Counted from the stretch's first letter, positions 1-7,772 are shown. The stretch: 23,374 nucleotides of DNA from Clostridiales bacterium UBA1390 (GCA_002305315.1 DBQQ01000048.1:1-23374); one strand, 5' to 3'. The notes: a model not told the origin generated them from the letters alone. Made by a program: numbers and translations.

Positions 1-71
1 TGAAAAAAACTGTTATGCCACGCCTATTTTATCATGAAAACGTATTCTGAACAAGGAAGCGGCTCAAAAAA

Positions 72-83
72 ATTCTTAAGAAT
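72..83. promoter_or_regulatory. 12-bp perfect palindrome upstream of the reductase promoter
   Basis: ATTCTTAAGAAT is a perfect 12-bp palindrome about 25 bp upstream of the -35 box of the first gene. The location would suit an activator or repressor site. The sequence is AT-rich and could be chance, and I recognise no known operator. Confidence 0.25.
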
Positions 84-107
84 CCAGCAAGATGCATTGA
101 TTCTCCA

Positions 108-136
108 TGGACAAATCCGTTGATAACGTATATAAT
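108..136 (+). promoter_or_regulatory. Sigma-A promoter of the aldo/keto reductase gene
   Basis: TGGACA (108-113) and a perfect TATAAT (131-136) are separated by 17 bp, which is a near-consensus housekeeping promoter. Transcription would start near 143, leaving a short leader that holds AAAGGGAGG just before the ATG at 171. Confidence 0.8.
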
Positions 137-170
137 AAATGTATCATACATAAAGGGAGGTTACATAATC

Positions 171-1286
171 ATGCAGAAAAAATATATTGCTTCTCTCGAT
201 ACTACCGTTTCCCGTCTGGGTTTTGGTGCGATGCGCATGCCGAAATCCGGTGACGAAGTGGACACCGAGGCTGTTAAGAAAATGATTGATACAGCCATTG
301 CACAGGGCTTAACCTATTTTGACACGGCCTATGTTTATCATGGTCAGAAGAGCGAGGGCGTCCTCAAGGAATGTCTGGTCGATCGGTATCCCAGAGAGTC
401 TTTCACACTGGCTGATAAGATTCCTCTGTGGATGGCCAAGAGTGAAGAAGATGTATATCGTATCTTCGAGGAAGAATTGGCGCGTTTAGGCGTCACATAC
501 ATCGATTTCCTGCTGCTGCATGCCATGAACGCGGAGCGGTGGGACACAGCCAAGAAGTGGCATGCCAACGAATATCAACAGGAACTGAAGCGTCAGGGCA
601 AGGTTCGCTACGTGGGATTCTCTTTCCATGACAAGCCGGAATCTCTGCGCAAAATCCTGAGCGAGGGACAGTGGGACTTCTGTCAGCTGCAGATCAACTA
701 TTTCGACTGGGATGATTATGCCCATGAGCTATATGACATTGCCACCGAGTTCGGCGTTCCCATCGTGGTCATGGAGCCGGTTCGCGGTGGTGCGCTGGCC
801 AACCTGGCTGAGGATGTGACAAAGCCGTTCCGCGCCGCATGTCCCGAAGCGACAGATGTCGAGTGGGCCCTTCGCTTCGTGGCATCCCTGGATAATGTGG
901 CGGTCATCCTGAGCGGTATGTCCAACCAGGAGCAGATGGAACAGAACTTAGCCACCTTCCAGGATATTAAGCCACTGAATGAAGCAGAACAGCAAGCCGT
1001 AAAGGATGTCATGGCGGCCATTCATGCCAAGCCGCTGGTTCCATGTACGGGCTGCCGCTATTGTATGGATTGTCCCTTCGGCGTGGATATTCCGGGCGTA
1101 TTCCAGATCTATAACGACTACCAGATGTTCAATGTCTTCGAGCGCAGTCAGGAGCGGTATCGCAAACTCGTGGCAGACGGTCACGGTGTGGACCAGTGCC
1201 GTAACTGCAAAGCCTGCATGAAGCATTGTCCGCAGAGCATCGAGATCCCCACCAGACTGGCGGAGATTCATGAGATTTTGAAATAA
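171..1286 (+). CDS. Aldo/keto reductase with C-terminal two-[4Fe-4S] ferredoxin domain
   Basis: The 371-residue protein has an N-terminal aldo/keto reductase barrel (about 1-280) followed by a ferredoxin-like tail. The usual catalytic tetrad is visible as D51, Y56, K83 and H117. Cysteines 292, 295, 298 and 301 form one iron-sulfur motif, and 343, 346, 349 and 353 form the other. Members of this anaerobe-rich family are presumed cytoplasmic oxidoreductases that may link NAD(P)H to iron-sulfur electron carriers; the substrate is not readable from sequence. I chose the ATG at 171 because AAAGGGAGG lies about 10 bases upstream. An in-frame TTG at 120 lies upstream of the -10 box and is rejected. 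It is the only plus-strand gene here and is monocistronic, with its own promoter and terminator. Confidence 0.93.
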   Translation: MQKKYIASLDTTVSRLGFGAMRMPKSGDEVDTEAVKKMIDTAIAQGLTYFDTAYVYHGQKSEGVLKECLVDRYPRESFTLADKIPLWMAKSEEDVYRIFEEELARLGVTYIDFLLLHAMNAERWDTAKKWHANEYQQELKRQGKVRYVGFSFHDKPESLRKILSEGQWDFCQLQINYFDWDDYAHELYDIATEFGVPIVVMEPVRGGALANLAEDVTKPFRAACPEATDVEWALRFVASLDNVAVILSGMSNQEQMEQNLATFQDIKPLNEAEQQAVKDVMAAIHAKPLVPCTGCRYCMDCPFGVDIPGVFQIYNDYQMFNVFERSQERYRKLVADGHGVDQCRNCKACMKHCPQSIEIPTRLAEIHEILK

Positions 1287-1298
1287 GATATCACAAAG

Positions 1299-1336
1299 GG
1301 GATGTGAACCGCAAATCGGTTTCACATTCCTTTTTT
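1299..1336 (+). terminator. Rho-independent terminator of the reductase gene
   Basis: The stem pairs 1299-1311 with 1317-1330 (ATGTGA/TCACAT then ACCG/CGGT, one bulged T), with loop CAAAT, and is followed by six T. It starts 13 bases after the reductase stop and its T tract touches the stop codon of the converging RpiR gene. On the minus strand the downstream tract is only CCCCTTT, so termination in that direction is less certain. Confidence 0.85.
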
Positions 1337-2213
1337 AATCCGACTGATATTCTTTTTTGAGCTGTTGAATCTTTTCCAGGCTTTCCATCGCTCCTCGTCC
1401 CATCTGATGAGAAGTTTCCAGCACCAACGCATCGAGGAATGCAACCGGCACCGTTGAAGAATGGTATTCCTTCTCCTCGCCCCGGTACACATAGATCTGA
1501 ATATCGGCCGTTTCTCCTCTCGGCTCGTAGAGACGACCTGTGAATGCTAATGTACGGGCTCTCATTTTTCTGGCGTAGTCAAGAATAATCTGTCCTTCTT
1601 TCGAAACCTTAGACAGACTGAACATGACCACCATATCCTCTGGCCCTACCTGTGCCAGGCCCTCAAAAATCTCAGAACCGCCGGATGGCATCAGGATAAC
1701 CGACAGGCCGAGTCGCCGCAGACGATAATAGAGCAGCTGTGCCAGCGGAGCCGAGGCATTCTTGCCATGAATAAAAATGCGTCGTGCCTGTGTGATCCAC
1801 TGGGCCGCCTTACGAAATTCATCCTCATCAATATACTCAAGTGTGTGCTGCAGATACTGTTCCTGTTGGCGGATCCATGCAGAAGGAGAAAAGCCATCCT
1901 CCCGCGTCAATGTGGCAGCCAGTTTCACTGCCGGCCCACGCGCTCTTAATCTCTCCATAACGACACCCTTCAGCTGCTTAAAATCACGACAGCCCACATG
2001 CCTTGCAAAACGTGAAATCGTCGCTTCGGATATTTCCAGTTCCTTCGATAACTGCGCTATACTCATGAAGATAAACTCTTCTCCCTGGCTGATTATATAC
2101 TCCATGATTTTCTGTTCCGCTTTCGTCAAATCCTCCGGAACCTCTGAGAAAAGCCTGTCTCGATCCAATCTGCTCTTGCCTCCTTCTATCCTCTTGAGGA
2201 CGGGATATTGCAT
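1335..2213 (-). CDS. MurR/RpiR family transcriptional regulator (HTH + SIS domain)
   Basis: The 292-residue product has an N-terminal RpiR-type helix-turn-helix (about 51-75, ending in SEATISRFARHVG) and a SIS sugar-phosphate-binding domain (about 125-260, with IHGKNAS near 148). Such proteins are cytoplasmic DNA-binding regulators that respond to phosphosugars or related ligands. The ATG at 2213 comes two bases after the stop of the PHP gene but has no Shine-Dalgarno sequence. A TTG at 2168 has AGGAGG (2179-2184) ten bases upstream and would give MDRDRLFSEVPEDLT, a family-typical N-terminus, so it is a serious alternative start. As last gene of the ECF-PHP operon it is the likely local regulator; inverted repeats at 6560-6582 are candidate targets. 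Confidence 0.9.
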   Translation of the reverse strand: MQYPVLKRIEGGKSRLDRDRLFSEVPEDLTKAEQKIMEYIISQGEEFIFMSIAQLSKELEISEATISRFARHVGCRDFKQLKGVVMERLRARGPAVKLAATLTREDGFSPSAWIRQQEQYLQHTLEYIDEDEFRKAAQWITQARRIFIHGKNASAPLAQLLYYRLRRLGLSVILMPSGGSEIFEGLAQVGPEDMVVMFSLSKVSKEGQIILDYARKMRARTLAFTGRLYEPRGETADIQIYVYRGEEKEYHSSTVPVAFLDALVLETSHQMGRGAMESLEKIQQLKKEYQSD

Positions 2214-2215
2214 TA

Positions 2216-3064
2216 TTATACAACAAGAGCGGGAGAATGTACAGCCCTTTGTTTCGCCTTCTCAAAGAGCGCATCTATATTTTCATTCAATAAGACATCC
2301 ACGTAATCGCCTCCGATCGCATCGATCGTCTTCAGCGCCCGTTTGAGAAGCGTCGCACTCGCAACTCGATGGGCTGCATCCGGATGAATTTCTATTTCAT
2401 ACTCCCCGTTCTGCATCATGGCATACAGTGCCTCAAACGTATTGCACTCCTTCGAAAACCGTGTGCGAATACAACCGTATTGCAGGGCCTGATGCGTATC
2501 GCTGCCTCCTACCACAGGGATCCGCAGTTTTTCTCCCATGGCATAGGTAAGTGCTTCGGTCCGCTCCTGGTTTTCCGCCACATCCTTTCCATTTAAGTCA
2601 ATAAAGTCCAAATGCTGTAAAAGCCGCACATCTAATTCCGGAATATGTCCTCCTTCCCGAAATGGATGCGCCGCTCCAACCAGTCCCGGATACTCGGAAA
2701 ATACGGCAAGGAGCCGCTCAAAGGGCAGGAAACTTCCTTTCTGCTTATAAGGTTCCAGACGAGCATTCAATTCTAAAATAGCCTCTGCCGGTCCCAGACT
2801 GAGAATATGCCCTCCTTCCGCAATATCCGTCTCCATACCGGGAAAGATCCGCAGACCACGGTACAGCAGAGTCTCCCCATCCCGCTCGCTTGCGGATAAG
2901 ATATACCGATAGATATCCGCAAACTGCTGCGTATTAAAATGTTCAGTCAGACAAAGTCCTGTTAATCCCGCTTTTTGCGCCTCGTCAAACAGCCATTGTG
3001 TATACGGGACGGAAAACGGCAGATACTTCGCCAACTTCCCATGTGTGTGAAAATCCAGATACAT
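2216..3064 (-). CDS. PHP-domain metal-dependent hydrolase / phosphoesterase-like protein
   Basis: The protein has 282 residues. Its PHP-type metal ligands are visible: H6 and H8 in DFHTHG, E41-H42 in LTEHFN, E78 in GMETDI, H133 in AAHPF, and D189 and H191 in GGSDTH. The PHP superfamily contains histidinol phosphatases, DNA polymerase-associated domains and small-molecule phosphoesterases; this stand-alone form resembles the phosphoesterase group. No signal peptide is seen, so it should be cytoplasmic. GGAAAGGAGAAAG lies just before the ATG at 3064. It sits 16 bases after the ECF T gene and 2 bases before the RpiR gene, so it is cotranscribed with the transporter. A role in dephosphorylating or processing the imported compound is an inference. 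Confidence 0.88.
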   Translation of the reverse strand: MYLDFHTHGKLAKYLPFSVPYTQWLFDEAQKAGLTGLCLTEHFNTQQFADIYRYILSASERDGETLLYRGLRIFPGMETDIAEGGHILSLGPAEAILELNARLEPYKQKGSFLPFERLLAVFSEYPGLVGAAHPFREGGHIPELDVRLLQHLDFIDLNGKDVAENQERTEALTYAMGEKLRIPVVGGSDTHQALQYGCIRTRFSKECNTFEALYAMMQNGEYEIEIHPDAAHRVASATLLKRALKTIDAIGGDYVDVLLNENIDALFEKAKQRAVHSPALVV

Positions 3065-3080
3065 CTTCTTTCTCCTTTCC

Positions 3081-3914
3081 TTACACCAATGTGGAGATCA
3101 GAATCGTAACCGCCACCCATAGAAATGATAGCGCGAGAAACATCCCGTCATTGTTGGTCACTTTCATGGTCGACAGTTTGACTTTTTTAACCTCCTTATT
3201 GACGGCTGCATAACGGTATCCTTTGATCTCCAATACTTCTACCGTAGTACGTGAACGTTTGGCGGTATTTAACATCAAAGGATAGAACGAATGGATAATG
3301 ACTCGAATCTGATAGATCAGGTAGCGGATTTTCCCCAAAAATGTATCATGTGCCGGCGGATTTCCCCGCAGACGATAGGACAGTAATACACTCTGAAACT
3401 CTTCCATGAGCAGCGGTAACATACGATACGCATAGGAGATAGAGAAGGATAATTTTTCAGGGCATCCGTACCACATCAACCCATTCGCCAGGTGATCCGG
3501 ATCCAGTCCTGAAAAAACAGTGATGGACGCCAGCGATACGGTAGCTACCTTCAATGTCAGCACCAGAAGCGGTGCGATCGCCGTCTCGTCCCCTCCAAAA
3601 AGCAGTGTCACAATCAACAGATACCCTGTCTGTGTGAAAACGCCTAACAGGAACAGGCCCAATACCAGGCCTGCCACACGAGCCAGCTTGGTCGTAATGG
3701 CCACCAGTAGAAAACACCCTAATAAAAAGGGAATATCATTCACAAACCAGGGTACGACACCAAAAAACAGATACCAGAGAATCAGAATTCTGGAATCCAG
3801 CGAAGCGATTACCGTATCATCGTTTCCGTATGCATTTTTCAGTCCCTGATTGCGCAAAAAGTCAATGGAAAGCTTATCGAGAATACTTTCAGATAACTTC
3901 TGCATGATTTTCAT
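3081..3914 (-). CDS. ECF transporter transmembrane (T) component, CbiQ/EcfT type
   Basis: This 277-residue integral membrane protein couples the two ATPase domains to the S component. Hydrophobic segments lie around 42-57, 60-75, 80-105 and 112-135, with another at the C-terminus. The two cytoplasmic coupling motifs typical of the family appear as SYRLRG (179-184) and LEIKGYR (228-234). The start is the ATG at 3914, preceded by AAGGGAG at suitable spacing; an in-frame TTG at 3932 overlaps that ribosome binding site and is rejected. The start overlaps the end of the ATPase gene by 26 bases, implying translational coupling. It is one of three genes forming a complete ECF module, so it is probably dedicated to the local S component rather than shared. 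Confidence 0.9.
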   Translation of the reverse strand: MKIMQKLSESILDKLSIDFLRNQGLKNAYGNDDTVIASLDSRILILWYLFFGVVPWFVNDIPFLLGCFLLVAITTKLARVAGLVLGLFLLGVFTQTGYLLIVTLLFGGDETAIAPLLVLTLKVATVSLASITVFSGLDPDHLANGLMWYGCPEKLSFSISYAYRMLPLLMEEFQSVLLSYRLRGNPPAHDTFLGKIRYLIYQIRVIIHSFYPLMLNTAKRSRTTVEVLEIKGYRYAAVNKEVKKVKLSTMKVTNNDGMFLALSFLWVAVTILISTLV

Positions 3915-5619
3915 ATGCTCTTCTCCCTTCAAAACGACAGACGAATTCCTCTATCGTATAGCAATGGCTCTCCGGATCCAGTTCCTGCCCCATACTGAAA
4001 ATCTCCGGCGGGCGTATGCCCACCCGCTCCAATATTTCCCGATTGCTGAAAATCTGTTCTCGACTGCCGTCGGCCACAACCCGGCCCTCGCAGAGTACCA
4101 CGATTCGATCTGCCCACTCGCAGACCAGCTGCATATCATGCGTCGCAATGATCACGGTCTCCGTGATGGCTTTCATCTCATTTAGCGTCTTCATAATCTC
4201 TTTACGAGTTGCAATATCCAGATTGGCCGTAGGTTCATCCAGAAGCAATATCCCTGGGTTCAGCGCAATGCCAATCGCCAGGCTGGCCCGGCGCATCTGT
4301 CCTCCCGAAAGCATGCGTCCATCCCGCTCCCTGAGTTCCCACAGCCGAAATCTTCTGAGCAGCTCTTCCGTTCGTTCGATCCGATCTGCCACTCCGCGAA
4401 CATCCATGGCATAGGAAATATCCTTTTCGATTGAATCTTTGATAAACATATCCTCCGGATTCTGATACACCATAGAAATCTCTCCAGACAATTCTTCTGG
4501 CTTTTTCTTCTGAATTGATCTGCCATTCAAGGCGATGCTGCCAGAAGAGGGATGTAAAAGGCCGATCATCATCTTCATTAACGTGGATTTTCCCGCGCCG
4601 TTAGATCCGATGAGCGCAATCTTTTCTCCCCGGCAAATCCGTAGATTCAGGTTGTGAAATACCTGCCTGGGATCCCCTTTCACAGAACGGTAGGATAACG
4701 AGACATCCCTCAGAGAAATCACATTCTCTGTTTTCGCCCTGTCCGCGTGTGCCATCGCCGCTTCTTGATTTCTTCTGATGAATCGCGGCGTAAAGACTTC
4801 CATTCCCTCCTGAATCGTGATCGGAAGAGGCTGCAGCGGATCATATTCTCCCCGCTCTTTGAGTCTCTGGGCCGCGGTCGTCACCTGAGGCGGAAACACA
4901 TTGCTTTTTTGCAGTTCTTCTACACGCTGCAGCGCTTCCTTGGATGGCAGCTTCCATGCCACACCACCATCCCGCATGAGTACCACATGACGGCAATAAT
5001 CCGCGATGTATTCTGTATGATGTTCAATGACCAGAATCGTCTTGCCATATACCTCATTCAGTTCTTTTAACACCTGATAGATCCTGTCCGCGTGTTCCGG
5101 ATCCAACTGGGCAATCGGCTCATCCAAAACCAGAATATCCGGCTGCAGAGACACCGCGCCTGCCAGCGCCAACAGATGGGTCTGACCGCCGGAAAGCTGC
5201 CAGATATAGTCATGTTCCCGGTTCTTCAGCCCACACTGTTCCAAGGCTCGCATGCCTCTTTCCTTGTAATCTTTCATGGCGTAATTGAGACAGGCATACG
5301 AGGCATCGTCCAACACCGTGGGACGGATGATCTGATTCTCGAAATCCTGATATACGTATCCTACTTTCTGCGCCAGGACGCCGATCTCCGTATCTTTCGT
5401 ATTGCATCCGTCAATCCATACGTCCCCGGAATATTCTCCCGTGATAAAATGGGGGATCAATCCATTCAAGGCTTTACATAGCGTCGATTTGCCGCATCCG
5501 TTATTGCCCACAATCGCAACGAAATCCCCCTTTTCGATCTCCAGAGAAACCTGTTCCAGCGTCGGCCGTGATGCCCCCGGATACGTAAAGGACAGGTGGT
5601 TCACCTCAATCGCATTCAT
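3889..5619 (-). CDS. ECF transporter energizing ATPase, fused two-ATPase-domain form
   Basis: The 576-residue protein carries two full ABC ATPase domains, equivalent to a fusion of EcfA and EcfA'. Domain 1 has Walker A GNNGCGKST (38-46), Q-loop Q91, signature LSGGQ (142-146) and Walker B ending D166-E167. Domain 2 has GSNGAGKST (338-346), LSGGQ (437-441) and D461-E462. All key residues are present in both halves. It would sit at the inner face of the membrane and power vitamin- or micronutrient-type uptake through the T and S components. The ATG is only three bases after the S-gene stop and its ribosome binding site is weak, so translation is likely coupled. The 3' end overlaps the T gene. 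Confidence 0.93.
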   Translation of the reverse strand: MNAIEVNHLSFTYPGASRPTLEQVSLEIEKGDFVAIVGNNGCGKSTLCKALNGLIPHFITGEYSGDVWIDGCNTKDTEIGVLAQKVGYVYQDFENQIIRPTVLDDASYACLNYAMKDYKERGMRALEQCGLKNREHDYIWQLSGGQTHLLALAGAVSLQPDILVLDEPIAQLDPEHADRIYQVLKELNEVYGKTILVIEHHTEYIADYCRHVVLMRDGGVAWKLPSKEALQRVEELQKSNVFPPQVTTAAQRLKERGEYDPLQPLPITIQEGMEVFTPRFIRRNQEAAMAHADRAKTENVISLRDVSLSYRSVKGDPRQVFHNLNLRICRGEKIALIGSNGAGKSTLMKMMIGLLHPSSGSIALNGRSIQKKKPEELSGEISMVYQNPEDMFIKDSIEKDISYAMDVRGVADRIERTEELLRRFRLWELRERDGRMLSGGQMRRASLAIGIALNPGILLLDEPTANLDIATRKEIMKTLNEMKAITETVIIATHDMQLVCEWADRIVVLCEGRVVADGSREQIFSNREILERVGIRPPEIFSMGQELDPESHCYTIEEFVCRFEGRRAYENHAEVI

Positions 5620-5622
5620 GGT

Positions 5623-6471
5623 TTATGCGCTCTTTTCCACGTTCTTGGCGGAACGTGTTCTTAACACCCACACGACGATCACCGCAATCACCCCTGCGAC
5701 CACCATACCGATCGCCAATGCTGTCGAACTGCCGGCCCAGTCCGCCTCCCAATCGATCAGTGCCGTACCATTTTCCGCCAGGAACTCTGCACCTATCGCA
5801 AGAAGGAACGCCGCCAGAGAACCGATGATCACTTTCCATCCGATACTGCCCAGATAGGTCTTCTCATTGCGTGGCTGCATTCCCAGAAGCGGTTCTATCT
5901 TGCCATACAGCTTGGGTACCAGAAACATCGTCGGCAGCATACAGAACAGAATCCCGGAAAACAGCACATCATTCAAGAACGCAAAACCTTCTGTCGCATA
6001 TACGCTTTCTGGTAAACCCGCTACGGCTTCAAAATCCTGAATGGCAAACTGCACTTTGAGAATATCCACGACCATCCCCAGAAACTGCTGAATGATTACA
6101 CCGCCGATAGCCGCCATCGCAACCATCCTGCGATTTCTCGGATCGCGCACCATTCTGCCCGCAATATACACGCCGATGGTGACAGTCACAAACTTCTCTA
6201 CTTCTCCCAAGCCGCCAAACTGTCCCAACATAATCTCACTGAAGACCAGTTCTCCAGTAGCTGCTCCCAGCGCTGCCGACATGGGGTCAAACAGCATGGC
6301 CAGCGATAACGGAATAAACAGAAAATATTCCACGGAAAATTCCACGATTCCCACCTGAAAACTGGGGATCAGTTCTGTGAATAGCGTCGCCAATCCATAC
6401 AATGCCATAGTTAATACAAAAATCATAAGTTTCTGCGGCTGTGTTGCCGTCTGTGCTTTCAGAGTCTCCAT
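5623..6471 (-). CDS. ECF transporter substrate-binding (S) component, substrate unknown
   Basis: The 282-residue very hydrophobic protein has about seven predicted membrane segments (about 15-32, 48-62, 64-82, 93-107, 117-138, 165-186, 212-230, with a last one near 250-270). Its identity as an S component rests mainly on position: it begins an operon encoding the ECF ATPase and T protein. S components usually have about 200 residues and six helices; this one is longer, with an acidic loop (235-246) before an extra C-terminal helix. I cannot assign a vitamin. The ATG at 6471 has AGGAGG (6480-6485) eight bases upstream; an in-frame TTG at 6504 lies in the leader hairpin and is rejected. The leader can fold over this ribosome binding site. 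Confidence 0.82.
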   Translation of the reverse strand: METLKAQTATQPQKLMIFVLTMALYGLATLFTELIPSFQVGIVEFSVEYFLFIPLSLAMLFDPMSAALGAATGELVFSEIMLGQFGGLGEVEKFVTVTIGVYIAGRMVRDPRNRRMVAMAAIGGVIIQQFLGMVVDILKVQFAIQDFEAVAGLPESVYATEGFAFLNDVLFSGILFCMLPTMFLVPKLYGKIEPLLGMQPRNEKTYLGSIGWKVIIGSLAAFLLAIGAEFLAENGTALIDWEADWAGSSTALAIGMVVAGVIAVIVVWVLRTRSAKNVEKSA

Positions 6472-6479
6472 AAAAAAGG

Positions 6480-6534
6480 CCTCCTGTATATTAGATTTGT
6501 CCAATCCTTTCGGACAAGTACAATATACCGGAGG
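6480..6534 (-). promoter_or_regulatory. Leader hairpin that sequesters the S-gene Shine-Dalgarno sequence
   Basis: In the minus-strand transcript CCTCC (6534-6530) can pair with the SD core GGAGG (6484-6480). The pairing continues inward with one G-A mismatch, then G-C, then TATATT with AATATA. After a 4x4 internal loop, TTGTCC pairs with GGACAA around the nine-base loop GAAAGGATT. That is 18 pairs, with the start codon eight bases beyond. The pairing is seen directly; a role in switching translation is inferred. It could instead be a DNA-level operator, since the same symmetry exists in duplex DNA. Confidence 0.7.
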
Positions 6535-6546
6535 TCTGTAAAATCA

Positions 6547-6575
6547 ATCTTACAGTCTCATGAAATGTAAGTAAA
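6547..6575 (-). promoter_or_regulatory. Candidate promoter of the ECF-PHP-RpiR operon
   Basis: On the minus strand TTTACT (6575-6570) and TAAGAT (6552-6547) are 17 bp apart, each matching four of six consensus positions. Transcription would start near 6540, just before the SD-sequestering hairpin. The promoter is weak by sequence, consistent with a regulated gene. Confidence 0.4.
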
Positions 6576-6582
6576 ATTTCAT
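6560..6582. promoter_or_regulatory. Inverted repeat, candidate RpiR operator
   Basis: ATGAAAT (6560-6566) and ATTTCAT (6576-6582) form a perfect 7-bp inverted repeat with a 9-bp spacer that contains most of the candidate -35 box. A third ATGAAAT copy lies at 6594-6600, overlapping the end of the neighbouring dehydrogenase gene. TGAAA/TTTCA half-sites are common for RpiR-family repressors, so the operon's own regulator is the obvious candidate. Confidence 0.45.
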
Positions 6583-6591
6583 TTTCACAGA

Positions 6592-7683
6592 TTATGAAAT
6601 ATAATTTTCACACAATCCGTTTTCCTGTAGAATCTGGGATACCCTTACCATCTCATGGGTCTCGATAGAGCGCTCGATCGCTTCCATCACCGCCAGCGTC
6701 CGAATCCCCTCTGCAAGATCCGGTTTCGGCGTGATCCCCTGATTTAGACACCGCGCAAAATACTCGATATAGTTCTGATACTCTCCCGCATGATGGCTGC
6801 CGTTCCCGAATCGATCATAATAGTCCTTCTTTTCGGAGAAGTCGATGATCTGTGTATCCGGGATCTCCGGCAGGAATTTACGGTAATACTGCAGCGCCGA
6901 ACCGCCTCGGCTGATTCCCCGAGTTCCCCGCAGCGTACAGGAAATAGAAGATTCGACGGCTGTCTTAAAGGATGGTATGGCATATCCGCCCATGACGCTG
7001 GCCGTATGCCCTGCCTCATCCCGAAACAGCGCCTTCAGGCTGTCTGGACAATGAATGCCGTATTCCTCCGAATTGGCGCTGGTGACTCCCATGGCGAATA
7101 CCTCTTCCACCCGGGGCAGATACCATACCGCCAGATCCACCGCATGAATCATGAAGTTATACAGCCAGGAAAATCCCTTCTGATGACTCCAGTCCCGCTT
7201 CAGAAACCACCTGGAGTCACTGATATACTGGGTCTCCACCGTCACCAGTTCCCCGTGACGGCCTGCCTCAAAGTCTTCCCGCTGTTTCATCGTGGCCTCG
7301 AAATAGCGAGAACTCTGTCCTACCATGACCGCTTTCCCCGATTGTCTCTGGGCCTCCAGCAGTTCCGCCGCTCCCTCAAGCGATACCATCAGCGGTTTTG
7401 TACAGATCACATGCTTTCCCGCCGAAAGCGCCATCCGGATGTGCTGATGATGCAGCGGATCCGGCGTATAGATGCCAATCACGTCCACCGACGGATCCTG
7501 CAGCATCTCCTCGTAGGACAATGTATATCGGGTAAGGCCAAACTCGGCCATGCGCTCCTTGCAAAGATCCTCATTGAGATCACAGATCTGCGCCACCTGC
7601 CACATCGGGCTGTTTATCGCAGCAGACAGTATGCTTCTGCCTTCCCCCAAACCTAATACGCCCAGTCTCCATTGATGTTCCAT
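6592..7683 (-). CDS. Gfo/Idh/MocA family oxidoreductase
   Basis: The 363-residue protein has an N-terminal Rossmann fold (glycine-rich GLGEG, 11-15) and a C-terminal Gfo/Idh/MocA substrate domain. The catalytic-type lysine lies in TKP (K96-P97) and the family HxxD pattern is H180 and D183. These cytoplasmic NAD(P)-dependent enzymes oxidise or reduce sugars, inositols and their derivatives; the substrate is not predictable here. The start is supported by AGGAGG before the ATG at 7683. It follows an AraC-type regulator by 89 bases and has its own extended -10 promoter, which suggests control by that regulator. The stop lies just upstream of the ECF operon's operator-like repeats. Confidence 0.92.
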   Translation of the reverse strand: MEHQWRLGVLGLGEGRSILSAAINSPMWQVAQICDLNEDLCKERMAEFGLTRYTLSYEEMLQDPSVDVIGIYTPDPLHHQHIRMALSAGKHVICTKPLMVSLEGAAELLEAQRQSGKAVMVGQSSRYFEATMKQREDFEAGRHGELVTVETQYISDSRWFLKRDWSHQKGFSWLYNFMIHAVDLAVWYLPRVEEVFAMGVTSANSEEYGIHCPDSLKALFRDEAGHTASVMGGYAIPSFKTAVESSISCTLRGTRGISRGGSALQYYRKFLPEIPDTQIIDFSEKKDYYDRFGNGSHHAGEYQNYIEYFARCLNQGITPKPDLAEGIRTLAVMEAIERSIETHEMVRVSQILQENGLCENYIS

Positions 7684-7726
7684 CTTGCTCTGCCTCCTAT
7701 CACTGACCTTTTCTCAGGACGGAAGC

Positions 7727-7735
7727 ATTATAGCA
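7727..7735 (-). promoter_or_regulatory. Extended -10 promoter of the Gfo/Idh gene
   Basis: On the minus strand TGC followed by a perfect TATAAT (7732-7727) is an extended -10 element, about 45 bases before the start codon. No good -35 lies at 16-18 bp; a TGGACA (7761-7756) is 23 bp away, too far. Promoters lacking a proper -35 often need an activator, and an AraC-family gene is immediately upstream. Confidence 0.55.
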
Positions 7736-7772
7736 TGGAAGCCTGCCGTCATACTTGTCCAGTATTCACCGT

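Noticed and set aside
120..170. Upstream TTG start adding 17 residues to the aldo/keto reductase
   Set aside because: It would place the start before the -10 box, and AAAGGGAGG clearly serves the ATG at 171.
1777..2346. 189-codon plus-strand reading frame over the RpiR and PHP genes
   Set aside because: It is antisense to two clear protein families and its translation has no domain-like pattern.
6480..6534. S-gene leader hairpin as a rho-independent terminator
   Set aside because: The run of T after the ribosome binding site is six bases but lies past a non-GC-rich helix whose end is the SD itself; sequestration fits better than termination.
6790..7656. 288-codon plus-strand reading frame antisense to the Gfo/Idh gene
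   Set aside because: The minus-strand protein has all family motifs; the antisense frame has none and is rich in His and Arg as expected from a shadow.
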